Shown here one piece after another: positions 44,248-54,919 of a DNA stretch of 64,000 nt. The DNA is from Oncomelania hupensis. Its lineage: Eukaryota; Mollusca; Gastropoda; Littorinimorpha; Pomatiopsidae. Location of the stretch: the NCBI GenBank assembly GCA_036898135.1, contig CM072511.1, positions 154,895,051 to 154,959,050 of the forward strand, in the 5' to 3' direction. The notes below the pieces were generated by a model that saw only the letters and a list, made by a program, of their open reading frames with translations, was not told where the DNA came from and searched no databases. The translations under genes were made by a program, and so were the position numbers. Every line of letters starts with the position of its first letter. The stretch's first letter is position 1.

Positions 44248-44501
44248 GCTTATTCACACTTTTCTGCTATCCTATGCACCAACGGGAATCCCCTCTATGA
44301 AACATACTTCCGGTTTCTTTCTCCGCGTGTTTTAGTGAGTTATTTGCAAATATTCAAGAATAATGACATGTGTCACTGGCCACCAGTATCGTACCCTCAC
44401 ATATTCTTTTTTTTTTTTGCTGCAGTTTATTGCTCTGAGGGTTCGGGCAAATAGAATAGACCCAACGTTTCCCGGCGTGTCGTAAGAGGCGACTAACAGG
44501 G

Positions 44502-44708
44502 GTGATGTTAGCACGGCATCACTGGGCGAAAGTCTTCTACACAGAAGTCACCGGCCAGGGCGGAGGAACCTCACGTTACTACAGGTTCAACGACCACGTG
44601 CTCAGGGCCAAGGCGAGCCACACTGTATTCGTGGATTTCGGCTGTGGCCAACAGCCTGGAGAGGATTGGGCCCTGCCAGGTCTTTTTTGCCCAAGACACA
44701 ACACATGA
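44502..44708 (+). CDS. Small upstream ORF of the LINE (68 aa), overlapping EN-RT
   Basis: An open frame of 68 codons starts after TTAGC and overlaps the start of the large frame by 43 nt in another phase. C. elegans RTE-1 also has a very short first ORF overlapping the second, so this could be an ORF1 counterpart. The peptide has no recognisable motif, and it could be chance. Confidence 0.3.
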   Translation: MMLARHHWAKVFYTEVTGQGGGTSRYYRFNDHVLRAKASHTVFVDFGCGQQPGEDWALPGLFCPRHNT

Positions 44709-47700
44709 TGAGGCTATCCACTAATTCCATGCCGGATCGGTCGTCGCCCGGCTACACAAGGACCGCGCCTTCCGTTGGCCACCAGGACGGAGGTGAAAAG
44801 TATGCTACTGATGGACAAATTAGCAAGATCCGCACGAGAAACAACATCGTCATAGGAACCTGGAATGTCAGGACCCTAACTGCGGAAGGAAAATTAGAAG
44901 AACTGGCCCACGAGCTGGACCACTATCGATGGAACGTCCTAGGTATCAGCGAACTGCGCTGGAAAGGCCTAGGTGAAACAACGACTGACAAAGGCCACAA
45001 GCTCTATTTCAGCGGTAGAGATGACAGGCACGAACACGGCGTTGGATTCTTGGTCCACAAGAACATTCTAGCCACTGTCATGGGTTGCCGCCCAGTCTCC
45101 AGTAGACTCATTACCATCCGTCTGAGAGCAACCCCTTTCAACATTACCATCATCCAGGCCTATGCCCCAACATCAGACTATGAAGACAGCGAAGTGGAGG
45201 ATTTTTATGAAAATATACAGGCGGTCCTTGACCAAGTGCCGAAGAAGGACATAGTCATAGTGCAAGGCGACTGGAATGCCAAGGTTGGCCAAGATGCGCA
45301 CCACAACTGGGGAGACACATGCGGACCCCACTGCAACAACGAGACAAATGACAGGGGTCTGAGGCTATTGGAGTTTGCCAGATACAACAATCTGGTACTG
45401 GCAAACACGCTTGGTCTCCACAAAAAATCCAGACGATGGACATGGCACAGTCCCGGCGGGGAACATCACAACCAGATCGACTACATCATGGTCAAGAAAC
45501 GCTTCAGATCAAGCATCAACATTGGCAGGACACGCACTTTTCCAGGAGCAGACATTGGAAGTGACCACGATCTGGTGATGATGTCTTTCCGGCTCCATTT
45601 GAAGAGAGTAAATACAGCAAAGTGCACTAGGCTGAAGTTCGACCTGGACAAACTGCAAGACCCGGAGGTGGCAAAAATATTTCAGGCCACAATTGGAGGG
45701 AAATTTGCACCACTGCTTATTTTGGGGGCAGGCGAAGTAGATGTCAACACCATGACCAATACCTTCAACTCAGCTGTAACAGATGCCGCCACTGAGATCC
45801 TTGGCAAGCACCGACCAAAGAAGAAGCCGTGGATCACACCTGAACTTTTGGATCTGTGTGATAAACGAAGAGAGTTAAAAAAGAAAAAGAACACCTCACA
45901 GGGAGCTGATGTCTACCGAAAAATCAACAATGACATCCGAAAAGGCATGCGCACAGCAAAGGAGAACTGGATAGAAGATCAATGCCAGGAAATAGAGAAC
46001 AATCTGAACAAGAACAACAGCAAGAAGGCCTACCAGACTGTGAAGCGGCTGACAAGTGTTAAACAGCCCAAAGTCTCCACTATCCAAAGCAAGTCTGGCA
46101 TTTGCCTTACAGAAGAACAAGAAGTCTTGGACAGATGGACAGAGTACTGCTCTGACCTTTACAACCATACACCAAATGGAGACCCATCAGTTCTAGCATG
46201 TCCCGAGAGCAGAGAAGAAGAAGAAATCCTCCCAATTCTCCGGGAAGAAGTTGAGGCAGCAGTGCAATCGCTGAAGAAAGGGAAGTCAGCGGGAGTGGAC
46301 AACATACCAGCGGAACTGCTACAAGCAGGAGGAGAAGCGATGACTGATGCTCTCACCATTATCTGTAACAAGATCTGGCAGAGTGGGGAATGGCCTACAC
46401 CATGGACCCAGTCGCTTGTCATCACTCTTCCCAAAAAAGGTAACCTTCAGGAGTGTGAAAATTACCGCACCATCAGCCTCATCAGCCATCCCAGCAAGGT
46501 CCTCCTGAAAATAATACTCAACAGGTTGAAACCACAAGCTGAACAAATCATAGCTGAAGAACAAGCAGGATTCATGGCAGGGCGAAGTACCACTGAACAG
46601 ATTTTCAACCTCAGAATAATCTGTGAGAAATACCTACAGCACCAACAACATCTATATCATGTGTTCATAGACTTCAAGAAGGCATTTGACCGAGTCTGGC
46701 ATGCAGCTCTATGGGCAACCATGAAAGTGTACAACATCAGCCCTAAAATTATAGAAGTCATCAAAAGCCTGTATGACAAGGCTACCAGTGCAGTCCTCCA
46801 TAACAGCGTCATCGGGAACTGGTTCAGAACAACAATCGGTGTGCGTCAAGGATGCCTACTCTCTCCAACACTCTTCAACATCTTCCTAGAGCGCATCATG
46901 TCAGATGCTCTTGCAGATCACGAAGGCACAGTCAGCATAGGGGGCAGAGCAATCTCCAATCTTCGTTTTGCGGATGATATTGATGGATTGGCTGGAGAGG
47001 AACAAGAACTTGAACAGCTTGTACAGAGGCTTGACACCACCTCCAGAGCTTATGGAATGGAAATAAGTGCAGAGAAGACCAAAATGATGACCAACAACAC
47101 CAATGGCATCAACACGGACATCAAAGTACAAGGCCAATCCCTCAACACAGTGCACAGCTTCAAATATTTAGGAGCCATTGTGTCAGACAATGGGTCTCGA
47201 CAGGAAGTCCTCTCCAGGATCGCACAAACAACTGCTGCCCTGACAAGGTTGAAGCCCATTTGGAAAGACAGAACCATCAGTCTACATTCCAAAGTAAGAC
47301 TGCTGCGCTCTCTGGTCATCTCCATCTTCCTATATGCTTGCGAAGCATGGACCCTCACAGCAGATCTCCAACGAAGAATACAAAGCATGGAGATGAGGTG
47401 CTACAGAAGACTTCTGTGCATTTCCTATACCCAACACATCACCAACGTTGAAGTCCGACAGACCATCACACAAGCCATTGGACAACACGATGACCTGCTC
47501 ACAGTGGTGAAGAAACGGAAACTCCGATGGTATGGCCACGTCACCAGATCATCAGGCCTTGCAAAGACCATTCTGCAAGGCACAGTGCAAGGAGGTAGAA
47601 GAAGGGGGAGACCGAAAAAGAGGTGGGAGGACAACATTCGAGAATGGACTGGTTTGACACTGAGCGAAGCCATGAGGGCTGCTGAGGACAGAGAAAGATG

Positions 47701-47764
47701 GAGTATGCTGGTTAAGCGATCATCTGTGGTGCCCCTACGACCTTCGGGTTATGGGACAGGATAG
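44666..47764 (+). CDS. LINE endonuclease-reverse transcriptase, 1032 aa
   Basis: An APE-type endonuclease lies at about residues 60-305: GTWNVRT (64-70), ISELRW, YAPTSDY, GDWNAKVG and SDH (299-301). These are the expected catalytic and metal-binding motifs. A linker rich in Lys leads to the reverse transcriptase at about 500-800, with KGKSAGVDNIPAELL, YRTISL, EEQAGFMAGRS, FIDFKKAFDRVWH, GVRQGCLLSPTLFN and FADD (768-771). The C-terminal part contains YKYLG-like FKYLGAIVSD, YACEAW, RWYGHVTRSSG and RRGRPKKRWEDNIREW. The protein nicks target DNA and copies its RNA by target-primed reverse transcription. The start at 44666 is the first in-frame ATG; those at 44705 and 44708 are alternatives. No frame breaks are present. 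Confidence 0.93.
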   Translation: MGPARSFLPKTQHMMRLSTNSMPDRSSPGYTRTAPSVGHQDGGEKYATDGQISKIRTRNNIVIGTWNVRTLTAEGKLEELAHELDHYRWNVLGISELRWKGLGETTTDKGHKLYFSGRDDRHEHGVGFLVHKNILATVMGCRPVSSRLITIRLRATPFNITIIQAYAPTSDYEDSEVEDFYENIQAVLDQVPKKDIVIVQGDWNAKVGQDAHHNWGDTCGPHCNNETNDRGLRLLEFARYNNLVLANTLGLHKKSRRWTWHSPGGEHHNQIDYIMVKKRFRSSINIGRTRTFPGADIGSDHDLVMMSFRLHLKRVNTAKCTRLKFDLDKLQDPEVAKIFQATIGGKFAPLLILGAGEVDVNTMTNTFNSAVTDAATEILGKHRPKKKPWITPELLDLCDKRRELKKKKNTSQGADVYRKINNDIRKGMRTAKENWIEDQCQEIENNLNKNNSKKAYQTVKRLTSVKQPKVSTIQSKSGICLTEEQEVLDRWTEYCSDLYNHTPNGDPSVLACPESREEEEILPILREEVEAAVQSLKKGKSAGVDNIPAELLQAGGEAMTDALTIICNKIWQSGEWPTPWTQSLVITLPKKGNLQECENYRTISLISHPSKVLLKIILNRLKPQAEQIIAEEQAGFMAGRSTTEQIFNLRIICEKYLQHQQHLYHVFIDFKKAFDRVWHAALWATMKVYNISPKIIEVIKSLYDKATSAVLHNSVIGNWFRTTIGVRQGCLLSPTLFNIFLERIMSDALADHEGTVSIGGRAISNLRFADDIDGLAGEEQELEQLVQRLDTTSRAYGMEISAEKTKMMTNNTNGINTDIKVQGQSLNTVHSFKYLGAIVSDNGSRQEVLSRIAQTTAALTRLKPIWKDRTISLHSKVRLLRSLVISIFLYACEAWTLTADLQRRIQSMEMRCYRRLLCISYTQHITNVEVRQTITQAIGQHDDLLTVVKKRKLRWYGHVTRSSGLAKTILQGTVQGGRRRGRPKKRWEDNIREWTGLTLSEAMRAAEDRERWSMLVKRSSVVPLRPSGYGTG

Positions 47765-47775
47765 GATAGGATAGG

Positions 47776-47980
47776 ATAGTTTATTATCCCTTTCTATCGC
47801 CAGTGGCGCGCCTAAACCCTACCTACCTAACATTATTTGTGAATTTTTGAAAAATATTCGAAAAAACATAACGCCCAGATGCTGGCTCGAACCCACACCT
47901 GTCAAGCGCCATTGGTTTCTGACTTGTGGACAAGGCAAGTTAGTCCCGCCTTAGCCCACTTGGCCACAACGCTCGCCTAA
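47776..47980 (-). mobile_element. SINE family C (tRNA-Leu/Ser-like head), shortened copy
   Basis: On the minus strand the head reads GTTGTGGCCAAGTGGGCTAA (box A) and AGGTGTGGGTTCGAGCC (box B), with a long variable stretch between them as in type II tRNAs. The body ends GATAGAAAGGGATAATAAAC at the LINE tail. About 90 bp of body is missing compared with 52968-53266. The LINE at 44432 appears to have inserted in the 3' tail of this SINE. Confidence 0.8.
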
Positions 47981-48346
47981 CATAGTCAACTACTTCGTGT
48001 TTTGTGAAGGTTGCGACGGCGAAGCTATGGAAAACTACAAGAGTCTTCAGGTCCTGTTTCACTTTCTGTCGATGATCGACGCACCTCCGAAGTCGCCACA
48101 AATACAGGCCTCTACGATTGTATTTTGCATCCTTTCACTGAGCATGTACTTCCTCCACCGTTTTTATACTTATCCCACTCGTTTTCTGGCTCTAAAAATC
48201 GTCGTTTTCGGCAATTTGCCATAGTTAAAAGTCACGCATCAAGCTTTGATAAAAGCAAAACAAGCCAAACCGGAACTTGGTTTCATAGTAACCTCGTTTT
48301 AATTTATAATGGCGATACCCACGAGTTTTTATGAGAGGTGCCGGAA
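47981..48346. other. Unassigned, no gene seen
   Basis: Two open frames of 75 and 107 codons overlap here, but neither has a recognisable domain, and both could be chance. Confidence 0.4.
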
Positions 48347-48560
48347 AGTTGTGAATAGCCTCAACGTTCCCTGCGTGAGATGTCTTTATTGTAAAGTGGA
48401 GTACCTTCAGTGTTACCGCTAGGGTTGTTTCGGCAGAGCTTTTATGCGGATCAGGGGCGAGTCTTCTTTCAGCGAAGTTGTGGTCTTGATTGTGTAGTCC
48501 TGATTCGGCTCTTTCCAGTCCGCTGGACCCTGTAAGCCATGAATAACTAACTAACTAATT
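48347..48560 (+). repeat. Dispersed repeat family F, 5'-truncated copy
   Basis: Starts in TAGCCTCAACGTTCCCTGCG, continues ATGTCTTTATTGTAAAGTGG and GGGTTGTTTCGGCAGAGCTT, and ends CAGTCCGCTGGACCCTGTAA with a short CTAA tail. Confidence 0.85.
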
Positions 48561-48667
48561 CCTTTATTATTTTCAAAAAAGTATGCGTCTGTAGAAGAAA
48601 CAAAAGCGATTTGAGCCGCCAAAGTGTTGCATGTGCTCTAATTTTCAGCACCTCTTCACGGGATTAA

Positions 48668-48802
48668 AACTGGATCGTCTGGGCGTCAGACTATGCGCCT
48701 AAAGATTGCAAGTGTGCGCCTCGGGCAACTTGAGTTAGATCCTGTATCGGCCAGCGCCTTGAGCAGCTCTTGAGCTGGAAAAGCGCTATATAAGATTAAT
48801 TA
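48668..48802 (+). repeat. Dispersed repeat family E, 3' fragment
   Basis: GGGCGTCAGACTATGCGCCT, GAGTTAGATCCTGTATCGGC and the end AAAAGCGCTATATAAGATTA match the copies at 18740 and 27172. Confidence 0.82.
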
Positions 48803-49216
48803 AAATTTGGCGTGGAAGTGGGCCTTTAAACAGCGCGATTACCTGTGTTAGTATTGCTTGCTTTTTTCACTTTGGGGGAGGGGGGAATATAGGAGAAGGG
48901 GGGGTGGATATGTTTTAAAGCCTCACGTAAGCTTAATGGTCTGACGATCGACCAGCGTGACAAGCTGTTGACACGCTTTCTACCGCTGTTCTCCTTTTGC
49001 TTGGAGTCTTACAGCATAACATGCCACTGATAACAATAGGAAAACGGTTAGGTTTTCCCAATGCGCCCAACAAAGGTGTATTTATGTGTGTGTCACCCCT
49101 TGGGGTCATGAGCAATCTTGCCACTGTAGATTGTTCAAACCTATAAAGGGAACAGTGAAAGCCACAGTTGAAAACCTGTCTTGCCTTTATAGGCAAGACA
49201 GATTCACTGCGGCAAC
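48803..49216. other. Unassigned; short hairpin at the end
   Basis: No gene seen. AACCTGTCTTGCCTTTATAG and GGCAAGACAG near 49180-49202 contain an inverted CTGTCTTGCC pair. Confidence 0.4.
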
Positions 49217-49798
49217 AGTACCCCCGTTGGAGTGCCGGGGGTTTTCAGTATAAATAGTATCCCCACTTTATGGAAATTTAGTGCTTTAAATTCCCACTGT
49301 CGCTGTCTTCCTCATTTACTCTTTCCTATTCCTGCTCTGTCCTTCACTCTGCTATACTATCTTCTTCTTCACTAGATCAATGACCTACCTTTTTTCTTGA
49401 AAACTCTTCCTGGACAAAACTCCTTGTTTGTGTATGGGGTCTGTTGGATCAGCTTGGGAGTGTTGGACGCTTTCTGCCAGGTGGTCACTAGGGCTTCCTA
49501 TGATTGTACTATTTAGCACTATAGGCATTTTATATGTATGTGTTTTATTGCTGATTTATAATGATGTTTGTATTCTATTTTGTTTTTGTAACCGGGGTGT
49601 TCGCGTAGTTGAGGTCAACCCTCAGCCGTCCCCCGCGTGGGATGTCTTTATTGTAAAGTGACTGGCCGGTGGAGGGCATTCAATTTTCCCACTAGGGTTG
49701 TTTCGGCAGATCTTTTATGCGGATCGGGGGTTGTCCGGTCCTGATTTGGCTCGGAAGAGTCCGCTGGACCTAAAGCAACACTAAATCAATCAATCAAT
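49217..49798 (+). repeat. Dispersed repeat family F, full copy with (AATC)n tail
   Basis: Starts CAGTACCCCCGTTGGAGTGC, has CAGTATAAATAGTATCCCC, GGTCACTAGGGCTTCCTATG and GATCGGGGGTTGTCCGGTCC, and ends GAGTCCGCTGGACCTAAAGC followed by AATC units (49785-49798). Confidence 0.87.
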
Positions 49799-49802
49799 CA
49801 TT

Positions 49803-50030
49803 TATGTGTGTTCGTGTGTGTGTTTTCGTGCGTGTGCGTGATCGTGATATGTGTGTACGCGTGTGTTTACGTGTGTTTGTGTGTTCATGTGTGTTTGTGT
49901 GTGTGAGAGGAGGAGGGGGAAGGAGATGGGTGTATGCGCGCCCCTGTATGTGTTTGTGTGTGTGTGTGTGCGTAGGTGTGTTTGTGTGTGTATGTAGGTG
50001 TGTATGTGTGTGTGCGTGTGTGGTTTTTTT
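49803..50030. repeat. Impure (GT)n array
   Basis: GT-rich sequence with GCGT, GTTT and GTAT variants and a GGAGGAGGGG interruption near 49908-49925. Confidence 0.9.
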
Positions 50031-51406
50031 TGTGCTTTTAATCCCCTCAATTTATCGATGAGCAGGTGTTCCCCAGAATAGCTCATGGGGCCGAAAAGCT
50101 ACAAGCGCGTAATCCAGAGGTTACAAATTCGAACCCTGTTGTAACCCAAATGTAAGCGCACCGGCCATCTTACTGTTGATAACAGCCGCGGCTTCACAGT
50201 TGGAGAGGGTGTGATGTTGTAAATGTTCAGATTAAAATGATGGTCCTCTTAACCCATAAGATGACGCAAGATTATCCCCCTTTCCAAATGGCGCTTACTC
50301 TTGGTCGACTCTGCTACAGTTATATCATTTTGCCCTTGTTAATATGTTACACGGTGGCACTCGGCACATTATATGCGGTTGTTTGGGGGGGGGGGTCCTA
50401 TTCAGCCACCAACGCCCTTCTCTTCCCCCGTGGCGTTGCTATGCGATTGCTGTGCTTTCGCTGATAAATTAATTAATTAGTTTACAAAGTAACATATCAA
50501 TGAATTGGGAGAACAGCGGGGGAAAGAATTTCTTGCTTGCGGTGTGTCAAGGAATGTTGCATGATTCGTCTATATAAGTTTTGGTCAGTTTCGTTTCACG
50601 CTTATACTGATTATCCCCCTTTCGCAACACTTTCTTAAATGAAAGATTACGATGATATAATTATGTGTAATGTGGATAGTTGGGGCTCCGTAAGCATACT
50701 TATTATTGACAGTGCAATGCGGTCAGCCAGTCACTCCATAATTATACACCAACGAAAACGTGACATGGCTTGCTCTGTTCTGGAAACTTCCCGAAGCGAA
50801 CCTAATTAGTAGTATACAATCGTCAAATGGATCAAATCAGTACCATGACTGAACCAAAACAGTGAGAAAAGAAGAGTCTTGTTCCTCTGTGACCACACGT
50901 CACACCGAGCATGCAATTAGCAGTAGGTCAAACCTCTTCATTATCATTATCTTCCACAGCCCCAGCCGCCCCCACACATGAAAACGTAAACACATTTTTC
51001 ACAACTTCTCCTCATGCTCTTTCTCAATACGATGTTGATGTCAATCGATATATTCATTTGTTTGCATGTTCCTATGAATAGCAATCAAGTTTTAGTTTTT
51101 TTAAATAGCACTGCTGCGAATGTGTGTTTACGTGTCTATTAATATCATCAAGGTTGATTCTATAATATACAGTCGTCGGAAATGGGATGTAACTTGTCTT
51201 TTTGTTTTATTTTTAGTTATCAAGAGTTATGCTTTCTTTAAACGATACAGGACACAAAATATATTTATTATCACCATAAATTAAAAAAAAAATTAGCGTT
51301 TGGTGTGACAATTTCCAATCAACAAAAAAATATAATAATATTTGCAAAAATACAATTACACATAAGCATTATTATTTCACCTAAACACTTAATGTACGAA
51401 CATCTT

Positions 51407-51410
<4 letters not shown>
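50031..51410. other. Unassigned intron sequence, no gene seen
   Basis: No domain, repeat family or RNA box was recognised in about 1.4 kb. Confidence 0.4.
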
Positions 51411-51458
<48 letters not shown>

Positions 51459-51459
51459 A
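51411..51459. repeat. Poly-C followed by poly-A
   Basis: A run of about 17 C joined to about 30 A. Such a tract is prone to sequencing error. Confidence 0.9.
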
Positions 51460-51534
51460 ATAAAAATGTACATAATGGTATCACATAAACACTAAATAAA
51501 CATACACACTACTTCTATTTTCTTTTTCTGCCAC

Positions 51535-52287
51535 TGTTCGCGATCTTGGGTGTTTTCTCGATCAGGATCTCTCCATGCAGCAACACATTGCAAAAACCTG
51601 TCAGATTGCATACATTGAACTTAGACGCATAAGCTCCATTCGACAGTATCTCACACAAGAAGCAACAAAAACACTAGTTAGCGCATGCTTTCTGTCTAGA
51701 TTGGATTATTGTAATTCACACTTCGTGGATTGCACACAGAAAGTCTTAGACCTCTTCAGCAAGTACAAAACTCTGCAGCTAAACTCATCTTCAAAGCACG
51801 GAAATCACAGCATTGCACGCCTCTCTTTCAAGAACTACACTGGTTCCCAGTTGAACAACGAATTTAATATAAAACCTCATGTCTTTGCTTCTACATCATC
51901 TCTGGAACTGCTCCTAGATATTTTTCCGAACTTTTGACTGTCTATGTTCCTTCTCGCTCTCTCCGCTCGTCTGCAGATGAAAGGATGTTCCGTTTACCAG
52001 GATACCACAGGGTGAGACACGGTGGTCGAGCCTTCAGTTTCTACTCCGGTCAGACCTGGAACTCGCTACCTCGGTCCGTCCGTTACAGTTCTTCACTAGC
52101 GTCTTTTAAAATCAACTTGAAAGACGCATCTTTTTAGCGAGGCCTATTATTCGGCGCCCTGAGTGAGTGTTTCTGGGTGTTGGGATGTGTGTGTGTGGTT
52201 GCGTGTTATTGACCAATGTACGCATGTTGTGTTTACGTTTGTTTATGTAAAGCATTTTGTGATTTTGGAAAGCGCTGAATAAATTGC
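51535..52287 (+). mobile_element. L2/CR1-like LINE 3' fragment
   Basis: The C-terminal part of a LINE frame in two pieces: TCQIAYIELRRISSIRQYL, LVSACFLSRLDYCNSHF, then after a frame change YVPSRSLRSSADERMFRLP, RAFSFYSGQTWNSLPRSVR and SLASFKINLK before a stop at about 52138. The untranslated end GGAAAGCGCTGAATAAATTG is followed by TTG units. The 5' part is missing and the frame is broken. Confidence 0.85.
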
Positions 52288-52967
<680 letters not shown>

Positions 52968-53266
52968 TTTTTTTGGTAACGCTTTATTGTCCCTTTTTAT
53001 CGGGAAATTCTGTGTCGCCTCCCTTGGGGAAGACGTAGTTGCAGCCTGTGGCGCGCTCAAACCCAACCTACCAAATATTAGTTTGTTTTTTTAAATTTTG
53101 CTGGGGAACAAACCGGAGAAAACCCCCGAGGCGTTGCCCGAGTCGAAAGTAAAACATATCGCCCAGATGCTGGATCGGCCCCACACCTGTCAGGCGCCAT
53201 TGGTTTCTGGTCTGTGAACAAGGCAAGTTAGTCCCGCCTTAGCCCACTTGGCCACAACGCTCTTCT
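52968..53266 (-). mobile_element. SINE family C, longer copy
   Basis: The minus-strand head GTTGTGGCCAAGTGGGCTAA and the box-B region AGGTGTGGGGCCGATCC are followed by CATCTGGGCGATATG, a body including GGGCAACGCCTCGGGGG, and the end GATAAAAAGGGACAATAAAG. Box B is mutated (GGCCGATCC). Confidence 0.8.
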
Positions 53267-53932
53267 TCTCGGGCTGTCAGTACTATAATCAATTTTCATG
53301 TAGTCACTGCACCGTAAGCAAGGTTTCAAGGCATGTCAAATTTCCTGGTGTAAACAAAAGGCCAGTAAATCATCTTGTATCTTGTATTGTGTCACTTCTG
53401 TACTCAGCAAAGCGGATCGTGCTTATATAGAATGCAGGCGTGCGCCTGACTAGGCCTCGGTTTATGTTCTCATCCGGATCACATATGCGCGTGCATGCGC
53501 ATGTCGTCTGCTAATATAACCTGAAAGACAATATTCTTAAAAGACTCAAATTCGAAGGCTTTGTTTGCTTTTGGCGAAAACGGGTTTACCATGAAATTCG
53601 GATTGTTATCACACTACACAATGACAAAGTGTGCCTTTGTTGCTCAAACCAACAGCTAACTTTGAATTTCAATGTCGGTTCTGACAGGGATTGATTTCCC
53701 CTGATTAACGGTACATTGAAAACCATAACCCTGTGACCTTTGACCCTATTTCTTCTTGAACACCGAAGCGGTAGAGTGTCTTTTGTCTAGGGTAAGGTAG
53801 GGTAGGGTCTATTTTATGAACCTAAAACGAAAAAAAACTTACGAGCAATTGTGTTTACGGGTTCTGTCTCTTACCGGCTTTGGCAGAAGCTGATGTTTTT
53901 AGCTCCAGAATGTTGACTGGCTAGCCAACGTC
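53267..53932. other. Unassigned, no gene seen
   Basis: A short GGGTAAGGTAGGGTAGGG run near 53790-53806. Nothing else was recognised. Confidence 0.4.
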
Positions 53933-54023
53933 TATTCTATCCTATCCCATAACTCGGAGGTCGTAGGGGCACCACAGATGATCGTTTAACCAGCGTACTC
54001 CAACTTTTCCTGTCCTCAGCAAC
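53933..54023 (-). mobile_element. RTE-like LINE 3' end fragment (copy F)
   Basis: On the minus strand: AGTACGCTGGTTAAACGATC, ATCTGTGGTGCCCCTACGAC, CGAGTTATGGGATAGG and a short GGATA/GAATA tail. Only the last ~90 bp of the element is present. Confidence 0.88.
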
Positions 54024-54221
54024 GGCTGTTGCTAATAATAGCCACAAAAAATACGGAATTCAATCATTTGAAAAATTACTTTTGGAAGAGTTATTTCTTG
54101 TTGTAAGCTTTATTTTTCAGTGGGACCAAAACTCACTGTGAATGTTAAAAGGATAGGTCGAGAGGGTGTTCCCACAGTGGGTGTCTTTAATAGGATGCAT
54201 TACTTTCACACGGATCCAGTG

Positions 54222-54400
54222 GGGCCGGGTAGCTCAGTTGGTAGAGCGGCTTACTAGTAACCGAAAGGTACCTGGTTCGAATCCCGGGTTTGCCAACGTG
54301 TGACCATATTATTTTCCCTTTACCGTCAACTGGTTCACTGGTGTCAGAATAATGTGACCAGTGGTAGACTATAGGCTTGTGGCTTATGGGGACTATAAAG
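54222..54400 (+). mobile_element. tRNA-derived SINE, family A
   Basis: GGGGCCGGGTAGCTCAGTTG head, CTAGTAACCGAAAGG and GGTTCGAATCCCGGG (box B), then CAACGTGTGACCATATTATT and CACTGGTGTCAGAATAATGT. The 3' end differs from the other copies (GACTATAGGC). Confidence 0.87.
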
Positions 54401-54416
54401 ATTTCTCATTCGGACT

Positions 54417-54665
54417 TTCTTCCCATAAACTACTGATAACAGTCGTCAATGTGTACTTCTTCCCATAAACTACTGATAACAATCGTAAATGTGTACTTCT
54501 TCCCATTAACTACTGATAACTGTCGCAAATGTGTAGCCTACTTCTTCCCCAAAACTACTGATAACAGTCGTAAATGTGTACTTCTTCCCATAAACTATTG
54601 ATAACAGTCGTAAATGTGTACTTCTTCCCATAAACTATTGATAACAATCGTAAATGTGTACTTGG
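54417..54665. repeat. 40-bp tandem repeat, six copies
   Basis: Units run CTTCTTCCCATAAACTACTG, ATAACAGTCGTAAATGTGTA. The third unit carries a 3-nt insertion, and single-base changes mark the others. Confidence 0.93.
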
Positions 54666-54888
54666 TTTCTAATTCATTTTTTTTAATGCACAACCTCGTT
54701 CTTCCTCTGGCTCCAATCTGTACGCAGTGCCATCTGGACGTGCACTGTGTAAGTCATAGGGCGAATGTGCTTAGTTAAAAATAGCCCAATTATGTAAAAC
54801 CAGTTCTGATTGGTCACCTTGTCATCCGATAAAATCAATTGCCCCAACCCCGCCTCCCCCTCCCACACACACTTTTTTTTGGCTCTGT

Positions 54889-54919
<31 letters not shown>

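Larger units (their letters stand above)
44432..47777 (+). mobile_element. Full-length RTE-like LINE with (GGATA)n tail (copy H)
   Basis: The element spans a ~230-bp 5' untranslated region (with GGCGTGTCGTAAGAGGCGAC), a 1032-codon EN-RT frame (44666-47764) and a GGATA tail (47755-47777). AGTTTATT occurs at 44424-44431 and at 47778-47785, a likely 8-bp target duplication. A single large ORF, short length (~3.35 kb) and a short-unit 3' tail fit the RTE superfamily. The frame is uninterrupted. Copies A and G are nearly identical to it over the shared parts, so this is a candidate active source copy. The exact 5' end depends on the TSD call. Confidence 0.88.

Noticed and set aside
48011..48334. 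107-codon ORF in the C1GALT1 intron
   Set aside because: No motif, overlaps another open frame of similar length, and lies between transposons.
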